DNA from: Triangularia verruculosa
Lineage: Eukaryota; Ascomycota; Sordariomycetes; Sordariales; Podosporaceae
Reading direction: 5' to 3'
NCBI GenBank assembly: GCA_033296885.1
Contig: MU863983.1
Span: 62,001-126,000 of the forward strand
DNA: 64,000 bases
Within the stretch, counting starts at the first letter, position 1; each line of letters starts with the position of its first letter. The notes under the pieces are model-generated. The model had not been told where the DNA came from. It made no database searches and saw nothing but the letters and a program-made list of their open reading frames with translations. Shown here piece after piece: positions 1 through 11,191 of the stretch. A program made the position numbers and the translations under genes.

Positions 1-92
1 TCCGACCTTGAAGTGATACCCTCTTCACGTCTTCCGCCTCCATCAACCCAACCGCCACCCGCACTTTCATCCACTCCGTCACACCCCTCAAC

Positions 93-1350
93 ATGTCTGC
101 CCCTCAAGACTCTGTCCCGTCCAACGGCGCCGACCTCAACGAATCGTTCGACCAGCTCAAGCTCAGCGACGAGCCCCGTCTTGGCCCGGATGGAGAGCCA
201 GCCCCCAAGACGGACGAGGAGTATGCTCAGACGCAGATGACTCTGAGGGCCATCGTGTCCTCCAAGGAAGCTGGTGTCATTATCGGGAAAGCGGGCAAGA
301 ATGTCGCTGATCTCCGTGACGAGACTGGTGTCAAGGCTGGCGTGAGCAAGGTTGTTCCCGGCGTCTATGACCGGGTTCTCACCATTACCGGCGGCTGCGA
401 GGCCATCTCCAAGGCTTATGCCAAGGTTGCCTCTGCTCTGATGGAAGGCGCTCCTGCTATGGGCATGGGAGGCGTCGTTGCTGCCAACGGCACCCACCGT
501 ATGTTTACTGCTTTCATCTTGCGCTGTTTGTTATTTGCTTTCATGTGCTGACGCTGTCAAATACAGCCATCAAGCTCCTTATCTCTCACAATCAGATGGG
601 TACCGTCATTGGAAGACAGGGTCTCAAGATCAAGCATATTCAGGATGTGTCGGGCGTGCGCATGGTTGCGCAGAAGGAGATGCTGCCGCAGTCGACGGAG
701 CGTGTGGTCGAGGTCCAAGGCACCCCCGAGGGCATCCAGCGCGCTACTTGGGAAATCTGCAAGTGCCTGGTTGACGATTGGCAGCGGGGCCAAGGCACTG
801 TCCTTTACAATCCTGTTGTCCGTACGGGAACTGGCGCGGGCGCACCGGCGATTGGGGGTGCTAGCAACTACCCCCAGGAGAGGGCCCCCTATGGCGGTTC
901 ATCCCGTGTCACACGGACCGGCAACGGCGCCGACTTTAGCAATGGCGGCCCCCGCCAGTACAATCGTCGCTCCGATTCGGATGCTGCCCAGCGCGGTCCT
1001 CCCACACATGACGAGAACGGCGAGGAGATTCAGACTCAAAACATCAGCATCCCCGCTGATATGGTCGGCTGCATCATTGGCCGCGCTGGTTCCAAGATTA
1101 GCGAGATTCGCAAGACGTCTGGAGCTCGCATCTCGATTGCCAAGGTGAGTCACTCTATCCTGTTGGAGATGCACGTATTGTTGCTGATACAAATGAACAG
1201 GCCCCTCATGATGACACTGGTGAGCGCATGTTCACCATTATGGGCAGCGCCAAGGCCAATGAGACGGCCTTGTACCTCCTCTATGAGAACTTGGAGGCGG
1301 AGAAGATTCGCCGCCAAGAGATGCAACAGTCTGGCCAGGTTTCTGCTTAG
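93..1350 (+). CDS. Triple KH-domain RNA-binding protein (Rnc1/Pbp2-like)
   Basis: Exons 93-498, 567-1144 and 1201-1350 join to 377 residues; donors are GTATGT and GTGAGT and each acceptor is CAG. Three KH domains are visible by their GXXG loops: IIGKAGKN with GKAG at residues 65-68, VIGRQG with GRQG at 151-154, and IIGRAGSK with GRAG at 307-310. A Gly/Arg/Asn-rich linker separates KH2 from KH3 and the C-terminus is a short Glu/Gln-rich helix. The layout of two closely spaced KH domains plus a distant third matches the PCBP/hnRNP K group, which in fungi includes S. pombe Rnc1 and S. cerevisiae Pbp2; these bind single-stranded C/U-rich RNA and affect mRNA stability. The ATG at 93 follows a C/T-rich leader. 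The family call is firm; the mRNA targets cannot be read from sequence. Confidence 0.93.
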
Positions 1351-2902
1351 GAAGGAGAAGAGGACCACAGAGGTCCCCGACTGTAATACTTGGTATACGA
1401 TGCACCTGAAGGAGTTTCCGAGGGTAGGATGATGGCGAGCTGCCAGCCACGATCCGGGCGTTCTTTTTCCATTGTTTTCCTGGTTTGTGTTGGATTTGAC
1501 AGTCCCTCGCTTTGGGTCATTCAGATCTGACTGCCGCAAGGCATATCATTTGGGGGGGCGGGATACGATGTGATGACATTTTTCCTTACCAAAAGCATTT
1601 CGCCCAGCCACTTTCTTCTCTCGGGCAGGCATTCACTCCCTCACTCACCCTTACCTCGTCTCATCTTTCTCGGCGGCCACCGAAACCGACGGGTCACCCC
1701 CATCGACATTTAGTGCCGCAACTATACCGGCTTGTGGGCGACCACTCTTGAGGGCAAGGAGAGATACGTCTCTTTCACTTGAGCCACACAGAGTCAGCCT
1801 AGCTATCGAATCGAAATTCCTCCCCCCAGTCCAAATACGTCACACCACTTAGTTCTCGATCAGTTCTCACATCCCTCCACTCTTACCATGAAAACCCGAT
1901 AAACCCATACTGCTCTTTTCTCACGACGTCCGCCATCTTATTTTCCGCCATTACTTCCCCCCGACGCTTGGACTTTTTATATGCTCGATACAGCCGCGAA
2001 CCGAACAGGTCTAGCCAGTTGTCAGATTCACACAGCTTGATTTTGGACGTGTGAACACAGCGATGGTTGCTTTGTTGGTTTCGCGGTCACCATTACTTAG
2101 CTCTGCATTCTGGGCTAGATTCACTCGTCTCTGCTGAGCTTTCGATCTCGAGGTGATGCAGAGATGGGGTCTATTTGGGCGTAGGCAATGCAAGGAGTAG
2201 ATCAACATATGAGCATTACGATGACTTTGTGTTTTTATGCTGTGACTTGTGTCTGTAAATCGGTGTCTACATAAGACCCGGTGAAGAATTGTAGATGGTG
2301 GTGGTATGTTTAGTCTCGATGTCATTCCAGTCTAGGGTTGGTCAACCCTTGTGCTTGGCGTAGAGGGTTCCCCAGAATTTTGGAGGGTCCCAGTGCCGGA
2401 GCAGGCCCCACCGCTGCAGCTTTCCAGTGTTAGCCCCGCAAGGAAAGGGGAAAACGGCTGCGGGAAGCACTGAGCGCCGGAGCGGCTCAGGCGGCCATTC
2501 ACTAAAATAGCTTAGCTCTGGGGATCACTCAGCCCGGGCCGTCAGGGGTCAGTTGATAAAGCCACCCTGTCCTGTCCTGTCCCGTTTTCCAGGTTGTTCA
2601 GTAATTGGTGACACCTTGAACTCGGAACCCGCGCCGCGCTCTGTCATTGATTTGAGAGAAGGCGATTTGGACAGATTGCGCCAATTCGATTTTTTCTTAC
2701 ATAACGTGATCAATCGGGGAGATAAAATTGCCAATTGGCAATTGACTCTTTCCACAACACACTTCTTGCGCATCCATAACTGACGATTGCGGACGATTCT
2801 ACCGTACAGCACGGCGCAATCAACCTATCTTGGGCGACAAACACAGTAGACGGAAAGGAGAACGCGAGACAGAGAGAGAACGGGAGAAAGAGAGAGAGAG
2901 AG
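1351..2902. other. Intergenic region, KH gene 3' end to HUT1 promoter
   Basis: There is no supportable gene here. The first few hundred bases are probably 3' UTR of the KH gene. Just before the next start codon, at about 2868-2902, lies a purine-rich GA microsatellite, which is presumably part of the 5' leader of the transporter gene. Confidence 0.6.
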
Positions 2903-4276
2903 ATGGCTCGCACCAAGACCGCCCCGATCAGGCGGGAGCCGTCGTCAGAGTACACCGCTGGGGAGCTGAGGAGAACGGCGAGCGGACGGGCAGTGGAAGA
3001 AGAAGAGGAAGAGAAGACGGTGGTGGAGAAGGTAGAAAGAGAAATCGCGGACGCAGCGGCCGGCGTGCAGAAAGAAAAGGGGGGTGTGGTGACGCTGGTG
3101 GTTTGCGTAGCTGGGATCTATGCTTCCTTGTAATGTCACCTCCTATCCCTCCCTGCCATGAAACAATACTGACAAAAAGGAATAGTTTAACCTGGGCCTA
3201 CCTCCAAGAAAAACTAACAACCACCACCCACGGCCCCCAAAACGAGCGCTTCAAGTTCTCCGTTTTTCTCCTGACAATCCAAAGCCTCTTCGCCGGACTA
3301 GGCGGGCTGCTCTTCACGTATTTAACAACGCCAAAAGGGAAAGCCGTCCCCTCCCCGATCCCAAACAAGGCCATCCTCCCCCCTCTGTTACTAGTAGCCG
3401 TGACCAACGCGCTCGCGGCGCCGTTTGGGTACGCCGCGCTGGGACATATCGATTACATCACCTTTATTCTCGCAAAATCATGCAAACTGCTGCCTGTCAT
3501 GGCGCTGCATGTGACGATCTTCCGGAAGCGGTACCCATTGTACAAGTACCTCGTCGTAGCGGCAGTGACGTGCGGGGTGGCGGTTTTTACGCTTCATTCT
3601 GGGTCGAAAAAGCACAAGGCAGCAGCGAGTCATTCAGGGCAGACGGCGTGGGGGATGCTGCTGCTGGGGATTAACTTGCTGTTTGATGGGTTGACGAATA
3701 GTACCCAGGATTATATTTTTGGGACGTATCAGCCTTATACGGGGCCGCAGATGATGGCGGCGAATAATTTGCTTAGCGGGGCGCTGACGGGGGGGTATTT
3801 GGTGATGAGCCCGTGGCTGGTGAATACGGGGGTGGGGGCGTGGTTGGGGATGGATGTGATGGGGCGGGGGGGGAGGGGGGAGTTGAGGGAGGCGTTGGAG
3901 TTTTTGGGGAGGAACCCGGGGGTTTGGAGGGATGTGCTGGGTTTTGCGGTTTGCGGGTGTGTAGGGCAGGTTTTTATCTGTGAGTTACTCTTCTTCTTGG
4001 GAAAAAGAAACTGGGTGGATGGCTAACGAAGAAAAATCAGTCCATACGCTGTCGACCTTCTCGTCGGTTTTGTTGGTTACTGTCACGGTAACGAGAAAGA
4101 TGTTCACCATGATCCTCAGCGTGGTTGCGTTTGGACATACACTCTCCCAAATGCAGTGGTTGGGGGTGGGGCTGGTGTTTGGCGGGATTGGAGTCGAGGC
4201 GCAGATTGCGAGGAGGGAGAAGTTGACGAAGGAGAAGGCTAAGAAGGCGGCGCTGGCAGCGGGCAAGAAGGAATAA
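2903..4276 (+). CDS. hut1: UDP-galactose/nucleotide-sugar transporter, HUT1 (SLC35B1) family
   Basis: Exons 2903-3129, 3186-3979 and 4041-4276 join to 418 residues. The first intron has a GTAATG donor and restores the family motif GIYASFLTWAYLQEKL; the second has GTGAGT. The N-terminal 50 residues are charged and cytosolic. About ten hydrophobic helices follow, with the signatures FILAKSCKLLPVM and FTMILSVVAFGHTLSQMQW. HUT1 proteins sit in the ER membrane and move UDP-galactose, UDP-glucose or adenine nucleotides for ER glycosylation and folding; which substrate applies here is not visible. The C-terminus ends in a Lys-rich tail without a canonical KKXX signal. The coding strand becomes very G-rich after about 3640. 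Confidence 0.92.
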
Positions 4277-4915
4277 AAAGACGATGGAAATTGTGGGAGA
4301 GAATAAAAGGGTGGGGGTGGGGGGGGGGATAACAGAGATACCATTATACTAGAGAACACAAAGGGGGTTCGACATGGCAAGGTGGAATATTGTACATATG
4401 TGTGGCTACGGCATGGCGTGGTTGGGGGGCATAGATTTGTATGATATGATTCTTTGAATAGCTTACATCATAGAGCATTGAAACGGCAAAGGTCTTTGAC
4501 ATGCCACTTCTGATTGAGACGTCCCTTTCAGAGCAACTAGAAAATGTCTTTACAATGGCTAGCACCTGCAGCAATCCATGAAATACTATCGAATCATAGG
4601 TAACCTACAAGTCTACAAAGAGATATGAATTATCTTCTAACACCATCAAAGTCAAGAAAGGACACCCCAAAGCACAATCATCAGACACATCACATCACAT
4701 CACAACCAACTCAAGTTATCTCATCTTTGCGTAACGCAATATACTGCCTCAATAATATATTTACACCTCCCCCTTTCCAGTCCTAGAGGAATAGTAATAT
4801 CCCCAATCCATGGTAAAAAAGCCAAGCAGTAGCAGCACAAAACACGCGCTCGTCATAGACATATTCCCATTTCCTTAATTTCCTTATTCCCTTAATTCCT
4901 TAACCCATTTAATCC

Positions 4916-4945
4916 ATTCCATTCCATTCCATTCCATTCCATTCC
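4916..4945. repeat. (ATTCC)6 pentanucleotide microsatellite
   Basis: Six perfect copies of ATTCC can be counted, flanked by degenerate ATTTCC units. It is intergenic and probably a slippage product. Confidence 0.95.
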
Positions 4946-5311
4946 ATTTCCATTTCCATACCATCCTTATTCCCATTTTCTCCCCCCCAGTCCCCCAGTC
5001 CCACCCCCTTGGCTTTCACAAGATCAAAAAAACAAGCAAACAAAACACAAACGCACCCACCAAACCACCACCACCACCACCCTTGTCCAAACCCTCCATT
5101 ATCCATAATATAACAATTCCCTTGTCCTTTCCCTCCCAAATTATTACCCAGAAACAACCCCAAACTAAAAAAAAAAAAAAAACTACACAACAAAATATGA
5201 AAGTCGTGATAAACCTCTTGCTTTTTCGTAGAAAGAAAAACAAAAAAACATGGGAGTGTGTAGGTGTGGTGGTTGCTGTGGTGGTGAGATATTCTGATCC
5301 CAACACCCACC

Positions 5312-5342
5312 CACTCACTCACTCACTCACTCACTCACTCAC
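5312..5342. repeat. (CACT)n tetranucleotide microsatellite
   Basis: Between seven and eight perfect copies of CACT are present, in the non-coding interval between convergent genes. Confidence 0.95.
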
Positions 5343-5848
5343 AACTCCAAACCTCAGCATCAAGAAAAACAAAAAAAAAAAAAACGCTGACCACCAGAAC
5401 CCCCCAATCTCCCCCGTCATGATCTCTGCAACATGAAAGAAAGGGAAACCTTTCATCAACCTTAATCCTACCCTCCACACCCCTCAAAAATGTTATAAAA
5501 TGATAAAACAATGCAGTTGATGCCGCCGCCGCCGAGAAAAAAACAGGATGCACCGCACTTTGCATGCAAACAACAAGCAAAAAACCCAACAGAACAAAAA
5601 GAAAAAAAGGTCTTTTCCCCACCCTCTTGCTCTCTTTCACATCTTCTTTCCAGAAAACAATACCCCCCCCTTTTCAAACAATTTCAACAAACACCAAACA
5701 AACGCCTTCCCCTTCCCCCCAACATCCATCCTATCCCTAACCTGATGGGATGCCCTTGCCAGAATTATAAAAACTCCAAATCACACCGACACAAACCTCA
5801 TAACGGGGCATCCAAATCCAAACACACCTTCTAGAAAAAAACAACAAC

Positions 5849-8800
5849 TCATCTATACTCCCTCTCCCTCCCCTGCATCCCCTGCAACAACTCCACCCTC
5901 GACTCCCTCGCCGTCGGTATCCCGCTCCCTCCCCCGCCTTCCCCCCTCCTCCTCCCATTCAGACTATTGCTCCTCCCCAACCCACTGCTACTCGACAGCT
6001 GCAAAAACTGCCTCTGATTCCCCCTCTGCCCCTCCTCAATAATAATCTTGTCCGCCGCGTCCCCATTCGTCATCATGCTCTCCCTCATCGGCGTCGCCCT
6101 CTCCAAATACCTCCTCGGAATCGGCGTCGTCGGCCCGTTCCCGCTCACTGCCGGGATGACTAACCGCGCATTCAGACTACTTGGCACCAACCTCCTCCTC
6201 GGCAGCGCAGACGATGATCCTGTCGGTAAATCCAAATCCGGGGGCGACCTCGCACTTTCTCTAGGAGCCGAGGCAGTAACTCCCGACCGAAAGGAAGAGT
6301 TGACTTCGGTTACCGCGCGAGAGGGGGTGCGGTACCGAGATTCATTGTCTAAATCATCGACATCGTTCATGGTCTTTCGTGTTCTCAACAACAGGGAAGT
6401 TTTTCTTCCGGCTTCGTTCCGCAGGGCGGGGGTGGATTGTTGCGGTTGTTGCGGTTGGTCTTCTGGTTCTTCAGTTGTTGCTCTACGGGTCCGGAGTAAG
6501 AGCGAGGATCGACGACCAGATAGCTCCTCTGGGTCTTCTGTTCCTGCTCTTCTCGCTCTAGCTAGGAGGAGGGATGATTTCCTCCCGGCACCGACCGAGT
6601 CAACAGGGGTGCCCGGCACGGCAGCGTACCGCCCACTGGCGGCGGATGGCGCTGTCGGGGCAAAAGCAGCAGCGAGTATGCTCTGCCTCTTCACCTCCAG
6701 GCTAGTCGGGGCCCTCGGACTCTTTGGCGGGAGTGGCGTGATGGTATCAGCAACGGCACTTTGCCTTCTGGAAGCTGAAGCGGCAGCAGTGTTCAGGACA
6801 ACAGGTCTCCTCGCCGATGTCGGGCTGGCCAGTCCATCCTCCTCCCTTCCCCGCTTGTTCGACGACCCAGAACCCTGCTTTTGAGCAAGCTCATCAGCGA
6901 GAGCAATATACAGCTCTGTCAAACTCCTGCAAATGCCATCTGCTCTGCGGCGCAGTTGCCTGTCAGTAACACTGCCGTTGTTGCTACCATAGCCGATAGC
7001 ACTGGCGCCGCTCGAGATCGGCCCTGGCTGTCCAGAAGTCCCAAGCATAGTCGTAAGAGCTAGCACATCATTGGCAGCAGACTCCATCGCACTGAATGCC
7101 TCGGACCCCACCAGACCCTTTGTCTTGTTGAGGGCAGAGATGAGCAAGGGCTGGGTCTCTCCCCGGTGCGACGATGTGTTACTGGTAAAGCTGCTGTTGA
7201 CGTTGGGCTGCGAGGCACTAGCACCGGAGCCGCGCTTAGGGGAGGCCGACATGGTGGTGGCATTCGTCGTGGCAGTCGGTGGGCGGTCGTCCGATGTCCT
7301 GGACATGGACATGGCCGCACCAGAACTCGAGGGCATTTTGCCGGTAAGCTCGAGCCGGTTAATTCGTGATTTCAGATCGTCCAGCTCATCCCAGACGGTA
7401 GATGGGGCGGCCGTTGACGAGGAGGACTCGTTCCCCTCGGCACCCTGGTGGGTTTCGGTGCTCGGAATGGGGTCATCCTTGGAGGGAATCATGGGCTTCG
7501 GCACCAGGGGAGATGAGTGATATATCCGCGATTGGGCGAGGTTGGAGCTCCTATACTGAGGTGCCCTGGCGCTGGACGGGTGGTTTTCGTTATTAGTAGT
7601 CAGCGACTGCCTACGTCGCTGGTAGGCCGAAGCGCTGTCAGAGAGGGTATCCTGGAACTGAATCGATCTCGGGGTGGCGATGGCGGAGGGCTTGAGCGGT
7701 GTGCGGATCGATACAGTGCGAGGGGACGGTTCTTCGGTGGTGGTGATGGTGGTGGTGGAGGATGTCATGATAGGGTTGAGCTTATCTCGGGCGCTCGTCC
7801 GGTAGGCCAGCTCTCTCGTCATTTGCTGCGCCGTGTTGCTTTCTGGCCGCTGGCGGGATCTAGTCGTTTCACGCTGGTCGGAAAGACGACGAGCAAGCTG
7901 GGGTGGGGAATTGGCCTGGAAGGTTGCAACGGCAGTAGAGAGCGGCCTACGGTGCGAAATGCGGGTGATGCGGGACTGATAACATGGTTAGTCGTTTGCC
8001 TTAGCTGTGTTTACCCACGCGACCTCCTAAACGCAAGCGGCGGGGAAAGTCCGCCGATGGTCAGAAAGTCAATTGCAAAGCCACTTACAGCCGCACTGGG
8101 GTCCTCCACCTTGCCCTTGAACTCTGGCACTCGCCGTGTCGATGTCTCGCTGGCGATCCTTAAAAAGAGGTCGGCCGTGTTGTCGTTATCTGTTGTGGTC
8201 GTCATGTCGGCGGTTTCTTGGGATGTAAAATCATCTGTTCGGCCCTCCAGGGCGTGGAGAGTCTTGTCGTGTTGGTTCGAATTGGAGGATTCTTGGCCGC
8301 CGTATATGTTGTCGGCCACCCGACGATCGCGCATGTCGATTACCACGCTCTTTCTGGCAATGGAAGACCGGAAACCCCGGATCGGAGGAATGGCGGCACG
8401 TCCGCCGGTAGTGCTGCCGGTGTGTGAGGTTGCCGGCCTGTAAGAGGATGGAGGGCGAGGCTTTTTTCTTTCGGGCTCCTCTGCGTCGTCGTCTTCTTTG
8501 GGCAGCAACAAGTCCCGCTGACCTTGTGCCCAGTCCTTGGTAGTGCTCTCGGGCACGACGGTTTGCTTGCTGTCGCCAGAGTCGATTGTCCGCAGACGTG
8601 TGAAACTCGGAGACGGGCGGGGCACTGAGGAAGGTGTCTCCTGTACGGCAGCGGAGGCTGTCAGTCGCCGTTTGGTGACAGGTGTCGCGACGTAGGCCAG
8701 CTGCGATGCCTTGTTCGCATACAGACCGCCAACCACTCTTGGGGCGTCGGAAAAGGACGCTGGGCGTTTGGTGCCGGCTGTGGACGGATCGGTGGCAATC

Positions 8801-9372
8801 GCAGGCGCAGTGGGAGTGGGAGCAGTAGCAGGCGCAATCGTGGACGGAGTCGCAGTGGCAGTGGATGGCACGAATTGGAACTTTAGCGATCGGGTCTTGG
8901 TTAGAGCGGGCTGGTGTTGTGGCTGCTGTGGTGTCGAGGTTGAATTTTGCGCATTTGGCAGCTGTGTTTCAAATGCGACGGACTTGTCGGAAGAGAGATT
9001 GTGGGCGTTGGAGATTTGGTGGAGGTTCTCGCGCGACAACAAGCCAGGGATATGGCGGGTTTGGCCTTGGGCTTGCAGGGGTGTTGCGCTCGCGTTGTCC
9101 TGATTTTCGCCAGGGGGGCACGGGGACGGGGAGTCAGGAAGCGGAATTAGCGAGGGCAGCACGATGGGGTCCCTTTTCAGGTCGGCAAAACGAAAGGTCG
9201 GCAGCTTCGACGAGTTGTGGCTCTGCCTGTGGGCGTGCAAGACGTTGTCTCTGGTCGCCGCTGGAGGAGGGCTGACGGCGTCACTTCCACCTGCTGTGCT
9301 GTACGCTGTAGAGATGGTGGGGAGGGCCCCACGGCCCGCATCAGGAGCAAAACCTGAAGTGGGCGATGTCAT
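5849..9372 (-). CDS. Large conserved fungal protein of unknown function, low-complexity
   Basis: Two exons, 9372-8089 and 7975-5849, are joined by an intron (8088-7976) with donor GTAAGT, a CTAAC branch point and acceptor CAG; the product is 1136 residues. No enzymatic domain is recognisable. The chain is rich in Ser, Pro, Thr and Arg, with conserved-looking islands: FRFADLKRD near the N-terminus, IPPIRGFRSS before the intron, and WDELDDLKSRINRLELTGKMP in the second exon, followed by a helical stretch ending near SLTELYIALADELAQ. I recall fungal proteins with these islands carrying the automatic label LPXTG cell-wall anchor protein. That label is meaningless here: there is no signal peptide or anchor. 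A scaffold or cytoskeletal role is possible but unproved. The gene model is supported by splice signals and frame continuity. Confidence 0.82.
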
Positions 9373-11095
9373 TTTCGGGAAGTCCCTGGCCAGTCAACGC
9401 AGCTGCTGCCCAAAGTCTCAGGCCTCGGACTCGCACTTTCTGTCTTCTTCCCACCCGAGACCCGGGTGCATTGGCCGTGTTTGTCGCTGGAGTTTGCTGT
9501 GTTTGTTCTCTAATACATTAAGCGACCACACTTTGATTTCGCGCGTCGTCGAATATGATAGGTATGGGACAGGGGGGTCCAGGGAAAAGCGGGCAGCCAG
9601 TCGCGACGATGTAATGGTGAGTGAAAAATTCGATATTAAAGTATTAATCCAGCCTATAATTTGTGGTCATAAACCTTGGAGGAGCGGTGACGGAGGGAAG
9701 CTGTGTGTTTTGAGACGTTGTGTAGCAGGAAGAAAACCGATCGATGCCCAAAGCAGGTGAGGGAGAGAAGAATCCAAAGTCTGGTGATGTGATGGTTTCG
9801 CGCGCGCACCGCAGGGAGAGGGACCTCTTGAATGAGGAGGGGCCGAGAGAACGTTCGAACCCCTGGACCAATGAGCCCCAGCTTAAAATCACAGAAATGG
9901 AGCCAAAAGAGCGTCCGCTGCCCTTTGGTGGCTCCACAGACTTTCAAAAACAGACAAGCTAGAATTGCGGTCACGCTTGTCCATGCTTGGGGAAATGGGG
10001 TGCATGAAGATGCGACATCATCGAAGGGGGGGAGCAGGCATGGGGGAGGAGGGATATCGACGAAGTTGCGTTGCGTACGCCTCTAAAGGACCGCCCCAGG
10101 CCGCGTTAGGAAATGAAAAAAAAATGCAACAACGGGATCTAGGTATTCTCTATTACCATAGTGTTTACCAAGAGTGCCCCTTTTCTCTCTTCTTCTTCTT
10201 TGTTGTCTAATTACCGTGGCCATGGTTGTGACCCTGAATGGTGGCTCCCAACCCCTGAGGAACTAGAACATGACTTGCACCTAGAAAGTCCCCGCAAACC
10301 AGGGGAAATCCCATTCTTCGCAGGAGATTCCTATCCACAAAGTGACGGCATTTCGAACAAGCGGAGTCACTTTATTCGCACCAGCTCATCCATCCATCGT
10401 TATTTGTTCGATGAAAGACAACGAAACCCGATGGCCCAACCAAATGTGCCGACTCAACTCTAAAATGCAGGTCAACGCTGCTGCTTCCGTTGCAGCGCCC
10501 CGCACCAGTCTTCCTCTCGTGGTTTCCAACCTGAGCCGTCTCTCTCTCACGTGGTCGCAGGAGAGGGTTCGAGCGTGCAGTTTTTATGGTCAAACATATG
10601 GCAGGAGAAACACAACGATGATGGATGGTAGTCAGTGTAGAGTTCCCTTTTGTGTAACACGGAATTTGTTCTTTTTCTTTGGGTGTGCTACACAAGAATT
10701 CAGGGGTGTTCGGATCTCAAAATGCGCCATATGAACGGGAGGACCCCTCCGTTCCCTCTGCCGCCCCTCCCCCGACCCTCCCCCGACAAGAAATGGAGAT
10801 TGGTGCCCGATGACGGGCTTTTGCTCTCTACAGTTTCTTTTTCCAACTTTTTCTTTCGCTGTATGTGCGAAAAAGAAAAAGCCTCCCGGCAATCGGTAGC
10901 TATTTCTCATCCAACCCACTGGCTAAAAAAGGGTTTGTGTGTCATCCAAGGACCGACCTAGATCGCAAGCCTAGGAGAGCCCAGACATCTACCATAACCA
11001 CGAGGCGCATCAGGGCAAAACTATTACGGATACAATGATAATATTAGTAGGCGACATTCGGTTGATGGACATGTTGAAAAAGGAGGCAAAAGGGT
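9373..11095. other. Intergenic region upstream of the unknown gene
   Basis: No coding exon is supportable. The interval should carry the promoter and leader of the minus-strand gene starting at 9372, and lies just downstream of the minus-strand tRNA gene. Confidence 0.5.
11088..11091 (-). terminator. RNA polymerase III terminator of the tRNA gene
   Basis: Four T on the minus strand follow the tRNA 3' end within five bases, and a second run of five T is at 11077-11081. This is the normal Pol III stop signal. Confidence 0.7.
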
Positions 11096-11191
11096 TGGTC
11101 CGACCGGGGGTTGAACCCGGGACCCTCGCATATGATGAGTTGCTGAAGCTCAACTATAAGAACGATGTGATAACCACTACACCACCGGACC
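11096..11191 (-). tRNA. tRNA-Ile(UAU), intron-containing (candidate)
   Basis: On the minus strand the acceptor arm GGTCCGG pairs with TCGGACC (one G-U), followed by discriminator A at 11096. The D arm is GTG/CAC, and the T arm CCGGG-TTCAACC-CCCGG contains the B box. The anticodon loop begins C-T-TAT-A, giving anticodon UAU, and is interrupted after position 37 by an insert of about 23 nt. That insert contains a GTTG/CAAC hairpin, as expected of a nuclear pre-tRNA intron. The anticodon stem TCGTT/TGCGA has one T-T mismatch at the base next to the loop, which lowers confidence in the exact intron limits. The length of 96 nt is right for a 73-nt tRNA plus intron. UAU isoleucine tRNAs with introns are known in fungi. 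Confidence 0.78.

Larger units (their letters stand above)
4277..5848. other. Convergent 3' intergenic region with simple repeats
   Basis: This lies between the ends of two convergent genes and holds no supportable ORF. It is low in complexity: a pentamer array at 4916-4945, a tetramer array at 5312-5342, and many A-runs between 5170 and 5620. Both 3' UTRs must lie here. Confidence 0.6.

Noticed and set aside
5849..9372. LPXTG cell-wall anchor annotation for the large unknown protein
   Set aside because: There is no signal peptide or sortase-type anchor, and sortase anchoring does not exist in fungi; such a label would be a propagated error.
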